Position numbers and translations under genes: made by a program
Shown: positions 1 through 8,212 of the stretch, in pieces
How positions within the stretch are numbered: position 1 is the stretch's first letter
Layout of the letters: every line of letters begins with the position of its first letter
Source of the DNA: an uncultured Lachnospiraceae bacterium
GTDB taxonomy: Bacteria; Bacillota; Clostridia; Lachnospirales; Lachnospiraceae
Assembly: GCA_910586555.1 (NCBI GenBank)
Contig: CAJUJY010000023.1
Location: 1 to 51,347 of the forward strand
Direction of reading: 5' to 3'
DNA length: 51,347 nt
Notes under the pieces: generated by a model
Databases searched by the model: none
Told to the model about the DNA's origin: nothing
What the model saw: the letters and a program-made list of their open reading frames with translations, nothing else

Positions 1-53
1 AAGTAGCCAATGCCTGCTTGCAGGCAATGCGGATTGCGAATATCCGCTTGACT
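1..53. repeat. Dispersed palindromic repeat, copy 1
   Basis: This segment holds two short inverted repeats: GCCTGC/GCAGGC around positions 12-25, and GCGGAT/ATCCGC around 29-48. Its first 23 bases match 50939-50961 near the other end of the window at 21 of 23 positions, and a GCGG..ATATCCG core follows in both. It lies just past the stop codon of the leftward gene at 62-673 and could act as that gene's 3' hairpin. No T-run follows in the leftward direction, so an intrinsic terminator is not established. Confidence 0.5.
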
Positions 54-61
54 ATTATTAA

Positions 62-673
62 TTAAAATTCCTGTACCAGTTTTTTTAACCTTAATACTAT
101 GGAGTCTTTCATAAAGAAGTTACTATCTTCTACTTTATCAATAAGGGGCTGTACTTTACCAGGTTCATTCTCTTCAAGGTAGATAGCTGCAAGTGTTGTA
201 TATGTCCTTGTAATGTCACTTCCAATTAATACAGAATATTCAAGTACCTGTTTTGCACATTTTTTATCCTCTTTTTTGGCATAGAGGTAGTTTCCCCACT
301 GGTCAAGGCAGCGCAGGAAATTACTAAAGTTCTGGTCATATTCAGAAAGCAGGTCAAGGTTTGCATGCCCATATTCCAGTTTAAGGTCTGTATTGGATAT
401 ACCTGAAAGGTTAAGCATTTTGCCTGACATAATTTTTCTGGCTTCTTCCTGTAACCGGTTTTCTTCTTTATCTGTAGTTTCTGTAAATGGAAGTGCATTT
501 TCAGGAACAATAAGGTAGTTAAGGCCAGATATATCCTTTTTACGTGTGAAATTGGCTTCATATTCCCTTCTAAGGAACTCTTCCTTTGGATTATTTGTTG
601 CATTATCCGCCTGTTTGGACTTGACGCGGAACCACAATATGAATACAATAAAACATATAAATAAAACAGGCAT
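62..673 (-). CDS. Membrane-anchored hypothetical protein
   Basis: A 203-residue protein I do not recognise. Residues 1-15 form a hydrophobic segment followed by basic residues (FRVKSK), which predicts a single N-terminal anchor with the rest in the cytoplasm. The body is charged and probably helical. The last 80 residues contain a Trp-Gly-Asn-Tyr-Leu stretch and helix pairs reminiscent of a TPR-like fold, which is only an impression. The start codon is preceded by an AAAGGATG-type ribosome site at a normal distance. It is transcribed away from the small peptide gene at 730. No enzyme motif is visible and no function is assigned. Confidence 0.75.
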   Translation of the reverse strand: MPVLFICFIVFILWFRVKSKQADNATNNPKEEFLRREYEANFTRKKDISGLNYLIVPENALPFTETTDKEENRLQEEARKIMSGKMLNLSGISNTDLKLEYGHANLDLLSEYDQNFSNFLRCLDQWGNYLYAKKEDKKCAKQVLEYSVLIGSDITRTYTTLAAIYLEENEPGKVQPLIDKVEDSNFFMKDSIVLRLKKLVQEF

Positions 674-729
674 ATATTATCATCCTTTCGTATGTTAAAT
701 TCTGCCAGTGGGATTGGAGGTAAAGTGCA

Positions 730-834
730 GTGGACTTTTTCAGGAAAAAGAACCAGCGTAAGGTTGCAGCAGTAATCTGTATTATAGTAATTATTGCAAT
801 GGTTGTCCCTATGGTGCTTGGTTCAGTTTTTTAA
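730..834 (+). CDS. Small single-span membrane peptide (34 aa, GTG start)
   Basis: A GTG-started reading frame of 34 residues. GGAGG at 716-720 lies 9 bases upstream, and a perfect terminator hairpin follows directly after the stop. The N-terminus is basic (RKKNQRK), then about 20 hydrophobic residues span the membrane. The composition is that of a genuine small membrane protein: positive-inside cap, one helix, and a short tail ending Gly-Ser-Val-Phe. The combination of ribosome site, frame and terminator is good evidence for expression. The function is unknown. It is divergent from the gene at 62-673. Confidence 0.65.
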   Translation: MDFFRKKNQRKVAAVICIIVIIAMVVPMVLGSVF

Positions 835-841
835 GTTACAG

Positions 842-869
842 ACCTGCATAATTTTATGCAGGTTTTGTT
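842..869 (+). terminator. Rho-independent terminator of the small peptide gene
   Basis: A perfect 10-bp stem, ACCTGCATAA paired with TTATGCAGGT, spans 842-863 and is followed by TTTGTT. It begins eight bases after the stop codon of the 34-residue gene. Confidence 0.8.
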
Positions 870-1066
870 ATGTTACAATTAAGTTATACATAATATACTA
901 AAAAAAGTCAAATGTTTTAGTAATTTTTGGCTTGTTTAATTGCTCATATGTGATAAAATAGACAATATGGTTGTTTTTGGAAATTGATTCTGTGCAAAAT
1001 TTCCATGTATCATGATGTTTAAAGTGAGTAATAAATACATTAAAGATTAAAGCAAAGGTGGATATT

Positions 1067-2692
1067 ATGGGAGGAAAAAATAAAATATTGGCAGGCATTT
1101 TTATTATTGGCTGCATAGTTATAGCAGGAGTTGCAATTACAGTAAATGTAGTATCCAGAGCCAGTTCCAGTGATGATAATGTAATGTATGAAGGGGTGGA
1201 AATTGATGGAATTAATGTAGGGGGGATGACAGAAAAAGAGGCAGAGGAAGCCATAAACCGCCATGCCAGTGATATGTTAAACCGTCCTGTAAAGATAATG
1301 GTTAATGATAATACTGTTGACACTACATTTGGGGAGCTTGGTTTTTCATATGATGGTAACAGCCATGTACCTGAAGCATTTAAAGTTGGAAAGTCAGGAA
1401 ATTTTATAGAGCGTGCATTTGGTTCTGTATCCAAAGAGGATATGGAATATTCTTTAAATTATACATTTGACAAAGACATGGCAGAAAAGTTTGTACAGGA
1501 AAAATGTACCATTTTTAATGCAAGTGCAAAAAATTCAAGGCTTAGGTATAAAAAGAATGGCCAGTTTAAAGCTACTAAAGACCGCACAGGGGTTAAACTA
1601 AATGTCCAGAAAACAGTTGATAAAATTGTGGAAGCAATAGATGGCAATATTACAGACCAGTCTGTTGAAATTGAGGCTGTTGTAAAAATTACAGAGCCTA
1701 AGTATACACATAAGATTGTGTCAAGATGTAAAGATCTGATAGGTACTTATTCTACAACATATTCCACATCAACTGCGGCACGTGCTAATAATGTACAGAC
1801 TGCAGCAAAGTATATTAATGGTACAATACTTTACCCTGGCAAGGTATTTTCAACTATTAAAGTTATTAAAGACCGCACAGAGGAGAACGGGTACCAGTCT
1901 GCACCAGAATATTCAAGCGGGAAAGTAGTAGACGGTATTGGAGGCGGTGTATGCCAGGTATCTACAACACTTTATAATGCTGTACTTAATGCAGAACTTG
2001 AGATAGTTGAACGTTCACCACATTCAATGGTGGTTGCATATGTAGCTGTATCAAGGGATGCAGCAATTTCAGGGAATTACAAGGATTTTAAATTTAAGAA
2101 CAATACAGATGTGCCAATATATATAAGGGCAGATGCTTCAGGGGGCACTTTAAGTTTTAAGATATATGGAGAGGAAACAAGGCCAAAGAACCGTAAAATT
2201 GAGTTTGTTCCAGAAATCCTTGAAACAATCCAGCCAGGTGCAGATATTATTACAGAAGATAAAAGCCTGCCATCTTCATACAGGGCAGTTACACAGTCAG
2301 CGCATGTAGGCTACAGGGCGAAACTCTGGAAAGTAATATATATAAATGGCAAGGAGAAAGGGAGAAAAGAACTTAATACAAGCACATATAATGCAGAACC
2401 ACAGTATGTAACAGTAGGTAACCAGGGCACTGTACAGACACCTGCACCTGCTACAGAAAAACCAGAGGTTTCAAAAGAGCCAGAAGAAACAAAAAAGCCA
2501 CAGCCAGAGGAAAAACCAGAACCAACAAAGAAACCACAAGTTACCAAAAAACCCCAGGCTACCAAAAAGCCACAGCCAACTAAAAAACCACAGCCAGAGG
2601 AAAAACCAGAACCAGCCGCCACAGAAAAACCAGAGGTTATAGAGAATCCAGAGGAACCATTAGATGAAGATACAGATCCTGGTGAAGTTTAA
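1067..2692 (+). CDS. VanW family cell-envelope protein with Pro/Lys/Glu-rich tail
   Basis: A 541-residue VanW-family protein. Residues about 7-29 are a membrane anchor. A repeated peptidoglycan-binding-4-like region occupies roughly residues 40-210, beginning with the pattern YEGVEIDGINVGGM. The VanW domain follows, with the characteristic Gly-Gly-Gly-Val-Cys-Gln-Val-Ser-Thr-Thr motif near residue 295. The last 90 residues are a repetitive Lys-Pro-Gln / Glu-Lys-Pro tail, likely a cell-wall spacer. I chose the ATG at 1067 because AAAGGTGG lies just upstream; a GTG at 1058 falls inside that site. VanW proteins are linked to cell-wall and glycopeptide-resistance loci, but their reaction is not known. 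The protein is probably exported and wall-associated. Confidence 0.9.
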   Translation: MGGKNKILAGIFIIGCIVIAGVAITVNVVSRASSSDDNVMYEGVEIDGINVGGMTEKEAEEAINRHASDMLNRPVKIMVNDNTVDTTFGELGFSYDGNSHVPEAFKVGKSGNFIERAFGSVSKEDMEYSLNYTFDKDMAEKFVQEKCTIFNASAKNSRLRYKKNGQFKATKDRTGVKLNVQKTVDKIVEAIDGNITDQSVEIEAVVKITEPKYTHKIVSRCKDLIGTYSTTYSTSTAARANNVQTAAKYINGTILYPGKVFSTIKVIKDRTEENGYQSAPEYSSGKVVDGIGGGVCQVSTTLYNAVLNAELEIVERSPHSMVVAYVAVSRDAAISGNYKDFKFKNNTDVPIYIRADASGGTLSFKIYGEETRPKNRKIEFVPEILETIQPGADIITEDKSLPSSYRAVTQSAHVGYRAKLWKVIYINGKEKGRKELNTSTYNAEPQYVTVGNQGTVQTPAPATEKPEVSKEPEETKKPQPEEKPEPTKKPQVTKKPQATKKPQPTKKPQPEEKPEPAATEKPEVIENPEEPLDEDTDPGEV

Positions 2693-2727
2693 AAAGAGGT
2701 ATTTATGGCAGTACAGGAGGAAATAAT

Positions 2728-3717
2728 ATGGATATTGGGAAAGTTCCTGAAAATATATTAAAAAGGTCGGTTTTTAAATATATACACCACCACAGGAATG
2801 AAATAACTGCTTATCCTGGAATTGGTGAAGACTGTTGTGCAATAGATATTGGTGAAGATGAAATCCTGGTATTTTCAACTGACCCGGTTACAGGGGCAGA
2901 TAAAGGGGCTGGAGGGCTTGCTGTCCATATTAATGCTAATGATATAGCTTCAAGCGGGGCAGAGCCAGCAGGCGTGCTTGTAAGCATTATAATGCCTCCA
3001 GGGACAGAGGAAGCATATTTAAAGGAAATTATGGAAGATATAAGCCATGCATGTGACGGGCTTGGCATTGAGATAATGGGAGGGCATACAGAAGTTTCTG
3101 GAATTGTAAATAAAACTGTTATAAATATAACATGTGCCGGCAAGGTAAAAAGAAACCATTTTATACCGGCAGGAGGCCTTTCTGCGGGGGATGAAATTGT
3201 TATGACTAAATGGGCAGGGCTTGAGGGCACTTCCATTATTGCAGAAAGCAAAGCAGGCATTTTAAGAAAAAGCCTTCCAGAAAGGCTTATAGAAAAGGCA
3301 GTGTCATTTAAAAACCTTATTTCAATAGTACCAGAAGCAATGATAGCTGCAAAAAATGGTGCAACAGCAATGCATGATGTTACAGAAGGAGGCATATTTG
3401 GGGCATTATGGGAAATTGGGGAGGCATCAGGTACGGGAATAATAGCAGATTTGCGTAAAATTCCTATAAAACAGGAAACTGTTGAAATTTGTGAAGTTTT
3501 TAATATAAACCCTTATATGTTAATTTCAAGTGGCAGCCTTTTAATAGGCTGCTTACATGGAAACCAGCTTGTGGAAGAGCTTAATAAAAACGGAATACCA
3601 GCAGCAGTTATTGGAAGGGCAGCTAAAGGAAACAACCGTATTATTGTTAATGGCAGTGAAACAAGGTATCTTGGCCCGGCCGCTAGTGATGAACTTTACA
3701 AGGTTATAAATGTATAA
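2728..3717 (+). CDS. AIR synthase-related (HypE/ThiL/PurM-like) protein
   Basis: A 329-residue protein of the PurM/HypE/ThiL/SelD superfamily, whose members bind ATP and phosphorylate or dehydrate small substrates. The N-terminal half has the expected glycine-rich acidic segment (PGIGEDCCAI near residue 30), a DPVTGADKGAG segment and INANDIASSGAEP near residue 70. The C-terminal half has MHDVTEGGIFGAL near residue 218, a signature of this family. There are no hydrogenase genes nearby, so HypE itself is doubtful. An AGGAGG site sits 8 bases before the ATG. It probably shares a transcript with the VanW gene 35 bases upstream. The substrate is unknown. Confidence 0.85.
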   Translation: MDIGKVPENILKRSVFKYIHHHRNEITAYPGIGEDCCAIDIGEDEILVFSTDPVTGADKGAGGLAVHINANDIASSGAEPAGVLVSIIMPPGTEEAYLKEIMEDISHACDGLGIEIMGGHTEVSGIVNKTVINITCAGKVKRNHFIPAGGLSAGDEIVMTKWAGLEGTSIIAESKAGILRKSLPERLIEKAVSFKNLISIVPEAMIAAKNGATAMHDVTEGGIFGALWEIGEASGTGIIADLRKIPIKQETVEICEVFNINPYMLISSGSLLIGCLHGNQLVEELNKNGIPAAVIGRAAKGNNRIIVNGSETRYLGPAASDELYKVINV

Positions 3718-3875
3718 TTACTGGGAGTTATAGTTTCATTTCAAGTCTTTAATATATAAGAATATTATGAGGATAGTGTAAAAAACTATATACAAAAGTT
3801 TTTTCACAACTCTTACAAAACGGGAGTTTGGAATTTGTGCCTGTGGGCACTGGAAAGGCATGGGTATTTTTATTT

Positions 3876-4361
3876 ATGAAAAAAGAAATTTTAGATATAA
3901 TTAGTAAAAACAGCCGTTATTCAACAGAAGATCTTGCAGCTATGACTGGCACAGATAAAGAAACTATAGAACGTGAAATAAAGGAAATGGAAGATGATAA
4001 GATTATCTGTGGATACCCGGCACTTATTAACTGGGATAATACAAGCCATGAGAAAGTTACAGCACTTATTGAGGTAAATGTAACGCCACAGCGTGACATG
4101 GGTTTTAATAAAGTTGCAGAACGTATATATAAGTTTGAAGAAGTAGAAAGTGTTTACCTTATGTCAGGTGGTTTTGACCTTACGGTATTAATACAGGGCA
4201 AAAGCATGAAAGAAGTTGCAAGGTTTGTTTCAGAGAAGCTTTCTACACTTGAATATGTAAACAGCACTGCAACATATTTTGTATTAAAAAAGTATAAAGA
4301 GCATGGAATTGTTATAGAAGAAGAACATGATGGCAAAGAAAGGATGTTGGTTACACCATGA
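3876..4361 (+). CDS. Lrp/AsnC family transcriptional regulator
   Basis: A 161-residue regulator. Residues 1-55 form the winged helix-turn-helix, and residues 65-145 form the ligand-binding RAM domain with the usual beta-alpha pattern. The frame is open to 3828, but the conserved domain begins at the MKKEIL start at 3876. A GGAAAGG lies rather far upstream, so the start is a choice by homology. The stop overlaps the start of the aminotransferase by four bases (ATGA), showing translational coupling. Lrp-type proteins sense amino acids, so control of the coupled aminotransferase is likely but inferred. Confidence 0.9.
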   Translation: MKKEILDIISKNSRYSTEDLAAMTGTDKETIEREIKEMEDDKIICGYPALINWDNTSHEKVTALIEVNVTPQRDMGFNKVAERIYKFEEVESVYLMSGGFDLTVLIQGKSMKEVARFVSEKLSTLEYVNSTATYFVLKKYKEHGIVIEEEHDGKERMLVTP

Positions 4362-5521
4362 GAAACCCGTTATCAGAAAAAGTGACAGGTATTAAGCCTT
4401 CAGGCATAAGAAAGTTTTTTGATATAGTAAGTGAAATGAAAGATGCGGTTTCACTTGGAGTTGGTGAACCAGATTTTGACACACCATGGCATATAAGGGA
4501 AGAAGGCATTTATTCCCTTGAAAGGGGAAGGACTTATTATACTTCTAATGCAGGGCTTAAAGAACTTAAAGAAGAGATAGCAGAGTACCAGAAAAGGCGT
4601 TTCGGGCTTTGTTATAACCCGTCAGGTGAAATATATGTGACAGTAGGCGGAAGTGAAGCTATAGATGGTGCACTCCGTGCAATGCTTGATGATGGTGATG
4701 AAGTAATAATACCACAGCCAAGTTATGTTTCCTATGAACCTTGTGTAGTCCTTGCAAATGGTGTGCCTGTAATTACAGAGTTAAAGGAAGAAGATGAATT
4801 TAAGCTTAAAAAAGAAAAGCTTGAAAAGGTAATAACAGATAAAACCAAAATACTTATACTGCCTTTTCCTAATAATCCTACAGGTGCAATAATGACAGAG
4901 GAGGATTTAAAGGGAATTGCAGAAGTTGTTTTAGAGCATGATTTATTTGTGCTTTCAGATGAAATATATTCTGAGCTTACATATGGCAGCCAGCATGTTT
5001 CAATAGCATCATTTCCTGGCATGAAGGAGAGGACTATTGTTATAAATGGTTTTTCAAAGTCATATGCAATGACAGGATGGCGTCTTGGGTATGCATGCGG
5101 GCCAAAGGTTATATTAGACCAGATGCTTAAAATACACCAGTTTGCTATAATGTGTGCGCCTACTACAAGCCAGTATGCGGCAGTGGAAGCATTAAAAAAT
5201 GGTGATGATGGTGTGGAATATATGAGGAATGAATATAACAGGCGCAGGAAGTTCCTTATAAAATCACTACGTGAAATGGGACTTAAATGTTTTGAGCCAT
5301 TTGGTGCATTTTATGTATTTCCATGTATAAAAGAGTATGGCATGACATCTGATGAATTTGCAGAGGCACTTTTAGCAGAAGAAAAGCTTGCTGTAGTGCC
5401 TGGGACAGCATTTGGCAGTTGTGGTGAAGGTTTTTTAAGAATATCTTATGCATATTCAGTAGAGGATTTAAAAAGTGCATTAGAACGTTTAGAAAGGTTT
5501 ATTAACAGGCATAAAAGCTGA
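4358..5521 (+). CDS. PLP-dependent class I/II aminotransferase
   Basis: A 387-residue fold-type I aminotransferase. Visible features are GVGEPDFDTP near residue 35, TVGGSEAIDGAL for cofactor phosphate contacts near residue 95, FPNNPTGA near residue 170, SDEIYSELTY near residue 200, and NGFSKSYAMTGWRLGY with the Schiff-base lysine near residue 232. A C-terminal arginine in the LRISYA segment should bind the substrate carboxylate. Length is typical for the family. Exact substrate (aspartate, alanine or aromatic amino acids) cannot be read from the sequence. It is coupled to the Lrp gene by a four-base overlap. Confidence 0.9.
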   Translation: MRNPLSEKVTGIKPSGIRKFFDIVSEMKDAVSLGVGEPDFDTPWHIREEGIYSLERGRTYYTSNAGLKELKEEIAEYQKRRFGLCYNPSGEIYVTVGGSEAIDGALRAMLDDGDEVIIPQPSYVSYEPCVVLANGVPVITELKEEDEFKLKKEKLEKVITDKTKILILPFPNNPTGAIMTEEDLKGIAEVVLEHDLFVLSDEIYSELTYGSQHVSIASFPGMKERTIVINGFSKSYAMTGWRLGYACGPKVILDQMLKIHQFAIMCAPTTSQYAAVEALKNGDDGVEYMRNEYNRRRKFLIKSLREMGLKCFEPFGAFYVFPCIKEYGMTSDEFAEALLAEEKLAVVPGTAFGSCGEGFLRISYAYSVEDLKSALERLERFINRHKS

Positions 5522-5550
5522 TATATAATTTTGCCTGTCCTGGTTAAAAA

Positions 5551-6051
5551 ATGGTTAATATAGTTTTACTTGAGCCTGAAATTCCAGCAAATACTGGTAA
5601 TATAGGGCGTACATGTTTAGCAGCAGGCGCAAGGCTGCATCTTATAGAGCCAATGGGCTTTAAAGTTAATGATAAAATGCTTAAAAGGGCGGGGCTTGAC
5701 TACTGGAAAGATTTAGATTTTACAATATATGACTGTTATAATAGTTTTCTTGAACAAAACCCTGTAGCAGCAGAAAAAATGTATATGGCAACAACAAAGG
5801 CAAAGAAAAATTATACACAAGTAAATTATGAACCTGGCTGTTATATAATGTTTGGTAAAGAAAGCGCTGGAATACCAGAAGAAATACTTGTAAATTCTAA
5901 GGAAACAGCAGTAAGGATTCCAATGGGCCAAAATATACGTTCCTTAAATCTTTCAAATTCAGTTGCCATAGTTTTATATGAAGCAATGCGCCAGAATCAG
6001 TTTTATGGCATGCAGCTTGAAGGGGAACTCCACAGGCTTTTATGGGAGTAG
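5551..6051 (+). CDS. trmL: tRNA (cytidine/uridine-34 2'-O) methyltransferase TrmL
   Basis: A 166-residue SPOUT methyltransferase that methylates the wobble ribose of tRNA-Leu isoacceptors using S-adenosylmethionine. The family hallmarks are present: the N-terminal PEIPANTGNIGRTC motif, a FGKESAGIPEEIL segment near residue 110 and the trefoil-knot RSLNLSNSVAIV segment near residue 132. The length matches TrmL. The ribosome site is weak, with only a poor purine run before the ATG. It lies 29 bases after the aminotransferase and probably belongs to that transcript. Confidence 0.9.
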   Translation: MVNIVLLEPEIPANTGNIGRTCLAAGARLHLIEPMGFKVNDKMLKRAGLDYWKDLDFTIYDCYNSFLEQNPVAAEKMYMATTKAKKNYTQVNYEPGCYIMFGKESAGIPEEILVNSKETAVRIPMGQNIRSLNLSNSVAIVLYEAMRQNQFYGMQLEGELHRLLWE

Positions 6052-6185
6052 TTTTAGTTTATAAAAAGGTAAATTAATATAGAAAAAAGTGTTTAAAAAC
6101 AAGTGCGTGTTAGTTAAATATACACATAATTACTTTTTGATTTTTGTAGATTTTTAATGAAAAAAAGCTAATTGGAAAAAATATA

Positions 6186-6214
6186 TTGAAAAACTTATAA
6201 AATAAGAATAGAAT
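6186..6214 (+). promoter_or_regulatory. Predicted sigma-A promoter for pfkA
   Basis: TTGAAA and TAGAAT are separated by exactly 17 bases, within a 258-base gene-free stretch that ends at pfkA. This leaves a 5' leader of about 90 bases. The match is by eye to the sigma-A consensus and AT-rich sequence raises chance matches. Confidence 0.45.
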
Positions 6215-6309
6215 AATTAACGTTGTAAATTATAATACTATTTGGGAATATTACTATATGCTGTTACATATTGGATTTCCGTGTTATATGGAAGAAATGG
6301 AGGAATATA

Positions 6310-7302
6310 ATGAGCAAATCAAAGGGTAAGATCGCAGTTTTGACTAGTGGTGGTGATGCCCCGGGAATGAATGCTGCTATCCGTGCTGTTGTACGTACAG
6401 GAATTGCAAGGGGTTATGAAGTTTACGGGGTAAGAAGAGGATATAATGGTATTCTTAAAAAAGAAATGAGTTTAATGTCATTTACAGATGTTTCTGAAAA
6501 ACTCCAGCATGGCGGTACATTTTTATTTACTGCAAGAAGTGCGGAATTTGGTGAAGATGCAGGAAAGCGCAAAGCATCCGCTATATGTAAGGAACTTGGG
6601 ATAGATGCCCTTATTGTTATTGGTGGTGATGGTTCGTTTACAGGAGCTAAAAACCTTTCAAAATACGGGGTAAATGTTATAGGCATACCAGGAACTATTG
6701 ACCTTGATATAGCATATACCGAATATACCATTGGCTTTGATACTGCTGTTAATACAGCTATGGAAGCTATTGACCGCCTGCGTGAAACTTCAAATTCACA
6801 TGAAAGGTGCAGTGTTGTTGAAGTTATGGGACGTTCAGCAGGCTATATAGCATTATGGTGCGGCATTGCAAATGGCGCAGAGCAGATTTTACTTCCTGAA
6901 AAATTTGATAATAATTATGACATGTTAATTGAGCAGATTAAAAAGAACCGCAAAGCAGGAATGACACACCAGATTATTATTAATGCTGAAGGCATAGGAC
7001 ATTCCTACAGGCTTGCAAAGGATATTGAAAAGGCTACAGGAATTGAAACACGTGCTACAATACTTGGGCATTTACAGCGTGGAGGAAGCCCTACAGCACG
7101 CGACCGTGTAACAGCATCTGTTATGGGTGCGTATGCTGTTGATATGGTTGACCAGGGAAAGAAGAACCGTCTTATAGGATATAAGAACGGGCATGTTTAT
7201 GATATAGACATAGAAGAAGCATTTGAAATGCAGAAGGATATTGATGAATATGAATATGAAGTAGCCGGCATACTTGGGACAAGGGTAAGCTACGGCATAT
7301 AA
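6310..7302 (+). CDS. pfkA: 6-phosphofructokinase
   Basis: A 330-residue phosphofructokinase converting fructose 6-phosphate to fructose 1,6-bisphosphate in glycolysis. The ATP loop TSGGDAPGMNA is at residues 12-22. GGDGS and PGTID, with Gly rather than Asp/Lys at the nucleotide-discriminating positions, favour ATP over pyrophosphate. The catalytic TIDxD motif is TIDLD, with Leu where most enzymes have Asn. VMGRSAGY and LGHLQRGG substrate motifs are present. I take the ATG at 6310, which has GGAGG 8 bases upstream, rather than the in-frame start at 6271. It stands alone, between trmL and the riboswitch. Confidence 0.93.
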   Translation: MSKSKGKIAVLTSGGDAPGMNAAIRAVVRTGIARGYEVYGVRRGYNGILKKEMSLMSFTDVSEKLQHGGTFLFTARSAEFGEDAGKRKASAICKELGIDALIVIGGDGSFTGAKNLSKYGVNVIGIPGTIDLDIAYTEYTIGFDTAVNTAMEAIDRLRETSNSHERCSVVEVMGRSAGYIALWCGIANGAEQILLPEKFDNNYDMLIEQIKKNRKAGMTHQIIINAEGIGHSYRLAKDIEKATGIETRATILGHLQRGGSPTARDRVTASVMGAYAVDMVDQGKKNRLIGYKNGHVYDIDIEEAFEMQKDIDEYEYEVAGILGTRVSYGI

Positions 7303-7339
7303 TTTTTTATGACATCGCAAAAAAATATATAAATTATGA

Positions 7340-7432
7340 ACAGAGTAGGATGCCATGCGTTAAGTGCCAAAGGATGGGAAGTTGCCTTTGGACGAAAAGC
7401 TTAGTCTTGCGGTGTGGCACCGCATCCGCTGT
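7340..7432 (+). promoter_or_regulatory. Tetrahydrofolate (THF) riboswitch
   Basis: The segment matches the THF aptamer plan. A closing stem ACAG/CTGT is followed by AGTAGGATGCC, the conserved GCGTTAAGTG core, a CCAAAGG/CCTTTGG hairpin containing ATGGGA, ACGAAAAGC, a GCGGTG segment and a 3' GGCACCGCATCCGCT. GGATGCCA pairs with TGGCA and CATCC. A terminator hairpin follows at once and the next gene is a folate transporter, so function and context agree. High folate is expected to favour termination. Confidence 0.93.
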
Positions 7433-7442
7433 CAGAATGGGT

Positions 7443-7486
7443 AAAAAGCACTTATTCCGGGATTGTACTCTTTATAGGTGCTTTTT
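7443..7486 (+). terminator. Riboswitch expression-platform terminator
   Basis: AAAAAGCAC (7443-7451) pairs with GTGCTTTTT (7478-7486), and the stem extends through CACTTAT/ATAGGTG with one G-U pair. The T-run forms the 3' arm. It sits 10 bases after the THF aptamer and 68 bases before folT, as expected for a terminator controlled by ligand binding. Confidence 0.8.
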
Positions 7487-7553
7487 GCTGTTTCCAGTAA
7501 TTTTACTGGATTTCTGCTATCTGTTCCATTCATTTAAGAAAGGACATGAAGCT

Positions 7554-8171
7554 ATGTTGGAATTAATTAAAACTGTTTTTTCAAGTGATATTTCAAGATA
7601 CATACTTGTATCAGCAGCAATAATTGTTATTTTCTGTGCACTGTCACAAAAAAAGAAGATTTCTGCAAAAGGTATTGCACTAATAGGATTAATGGTATCA
7701 CTTAATATAATTTTTGTAAGGTTTCTTTCAATACAGACATGGAATATAAAGATAAGCCTTGGTTTTCTGCCACTTGTGGTAACAGCAGTACTGCTTGGCC
7801 CCATAGAGGCAGGGTTAGCGGGGGCAATAGCTGATTTTATTGGCGCAATAATATTCCCTGCCGGGGCATATTTCCCAGGAATGACACTTACAGCACTTTT
7901 TACAGGAATTGTATGGGGGCTGTTTCTTTATAAAAAAGTTTCAATGCCAAGGATAATATGTGCTGCGGCTATTAATAATTTTGCATTTAGCATGGTGCTT
8001 AATGGTTACTGGATATCAATATTGTATGGAAGCCCGTTTGCAGGAATATTACAGGTAAGGGCGCCACAGGCATGTTTTATGTTTATGGCACAAATAGTAG
8101 TAATACCAGTATTGTATAAGGCTTTATTTAAAAGGATTAAAGTAATATTTGATGATCCCCTGGTAAATTAA
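7554..8171 (+). CDS. folT: Folate ECF transporter, substrate-binding S component FolT
   Basis: A 205-residue integral membrane protein with about six hydrophobic helices. The region IKISLGFLPLV near residue 70 and the GPIEAGLAGAIADFIGA segment near residue 85 are typical of FolT. It binds folate and works with the shared ECF ATPases and T component, which are not in this window. The true start is the ATG at 7554, preceded by AAGAAAGGA. A longer open frame from 7350 runs through the riboswitch and is not translated. Control by the THF riboswitch is well supported by context. It ends in a bidirectional terminator. Confidence 0.9.
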   Translation: MLELIKTVFSSDISRYILVSAAIIVIFCALSQKKKISAKGIALIGLMVSLNIIFVRFLSIQTWNIKISLGFLPLVVTAVLLGPIEAGLAGAIADFIGAIIFPAGAYFPGMTLTALFTGIVWGLFLYKKVSMPRIICAAAINNFAFSMVLNGYWISILYGSPFAGILQVRAPQACFMFMAQIVVIPVLYKALFKRIKVIFDDPLVN

Positions 8172-8173
8172 TA

Positions 8174-8212
8174 AAAAAGGGCTGGCATATATCCCGGGTG
8201 CCAGTCCTTTTT
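8174..8212. terminator. Bidirectional terminator between folT and the sensor kinase
   Basis: AAAAAGGGCTGGCA pairs with TGCCAGTCCTTTTT around a central TATATCCCGGG loop. A-run and T-run flank it, so it can end transcription from both converging genes. It overlaps the last codon of the kinase. Confidence 0.85.

Noticed and set aside
2311..2622. Gly/Phe/Val-rich minus-strand frame
   Set aside because: Antisense of the repetitive Lys-Pro tail of the VanW protein; repetition alone explains it.
2446..2640. Possible CRISPR-like tandem repeats
   Set aside because: Repeats are codon-phased Lys-Pro/Glu-Lys-Pro coding units of unequal length, not repeat-spacer units. No CRISPR array seen in the window.
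7350..7553. N-terminal extension of the folT frame
   Set aside because: It runs through the THF aptamer and terminator, has no ribosome site, and the FolT domain starts at 7554.
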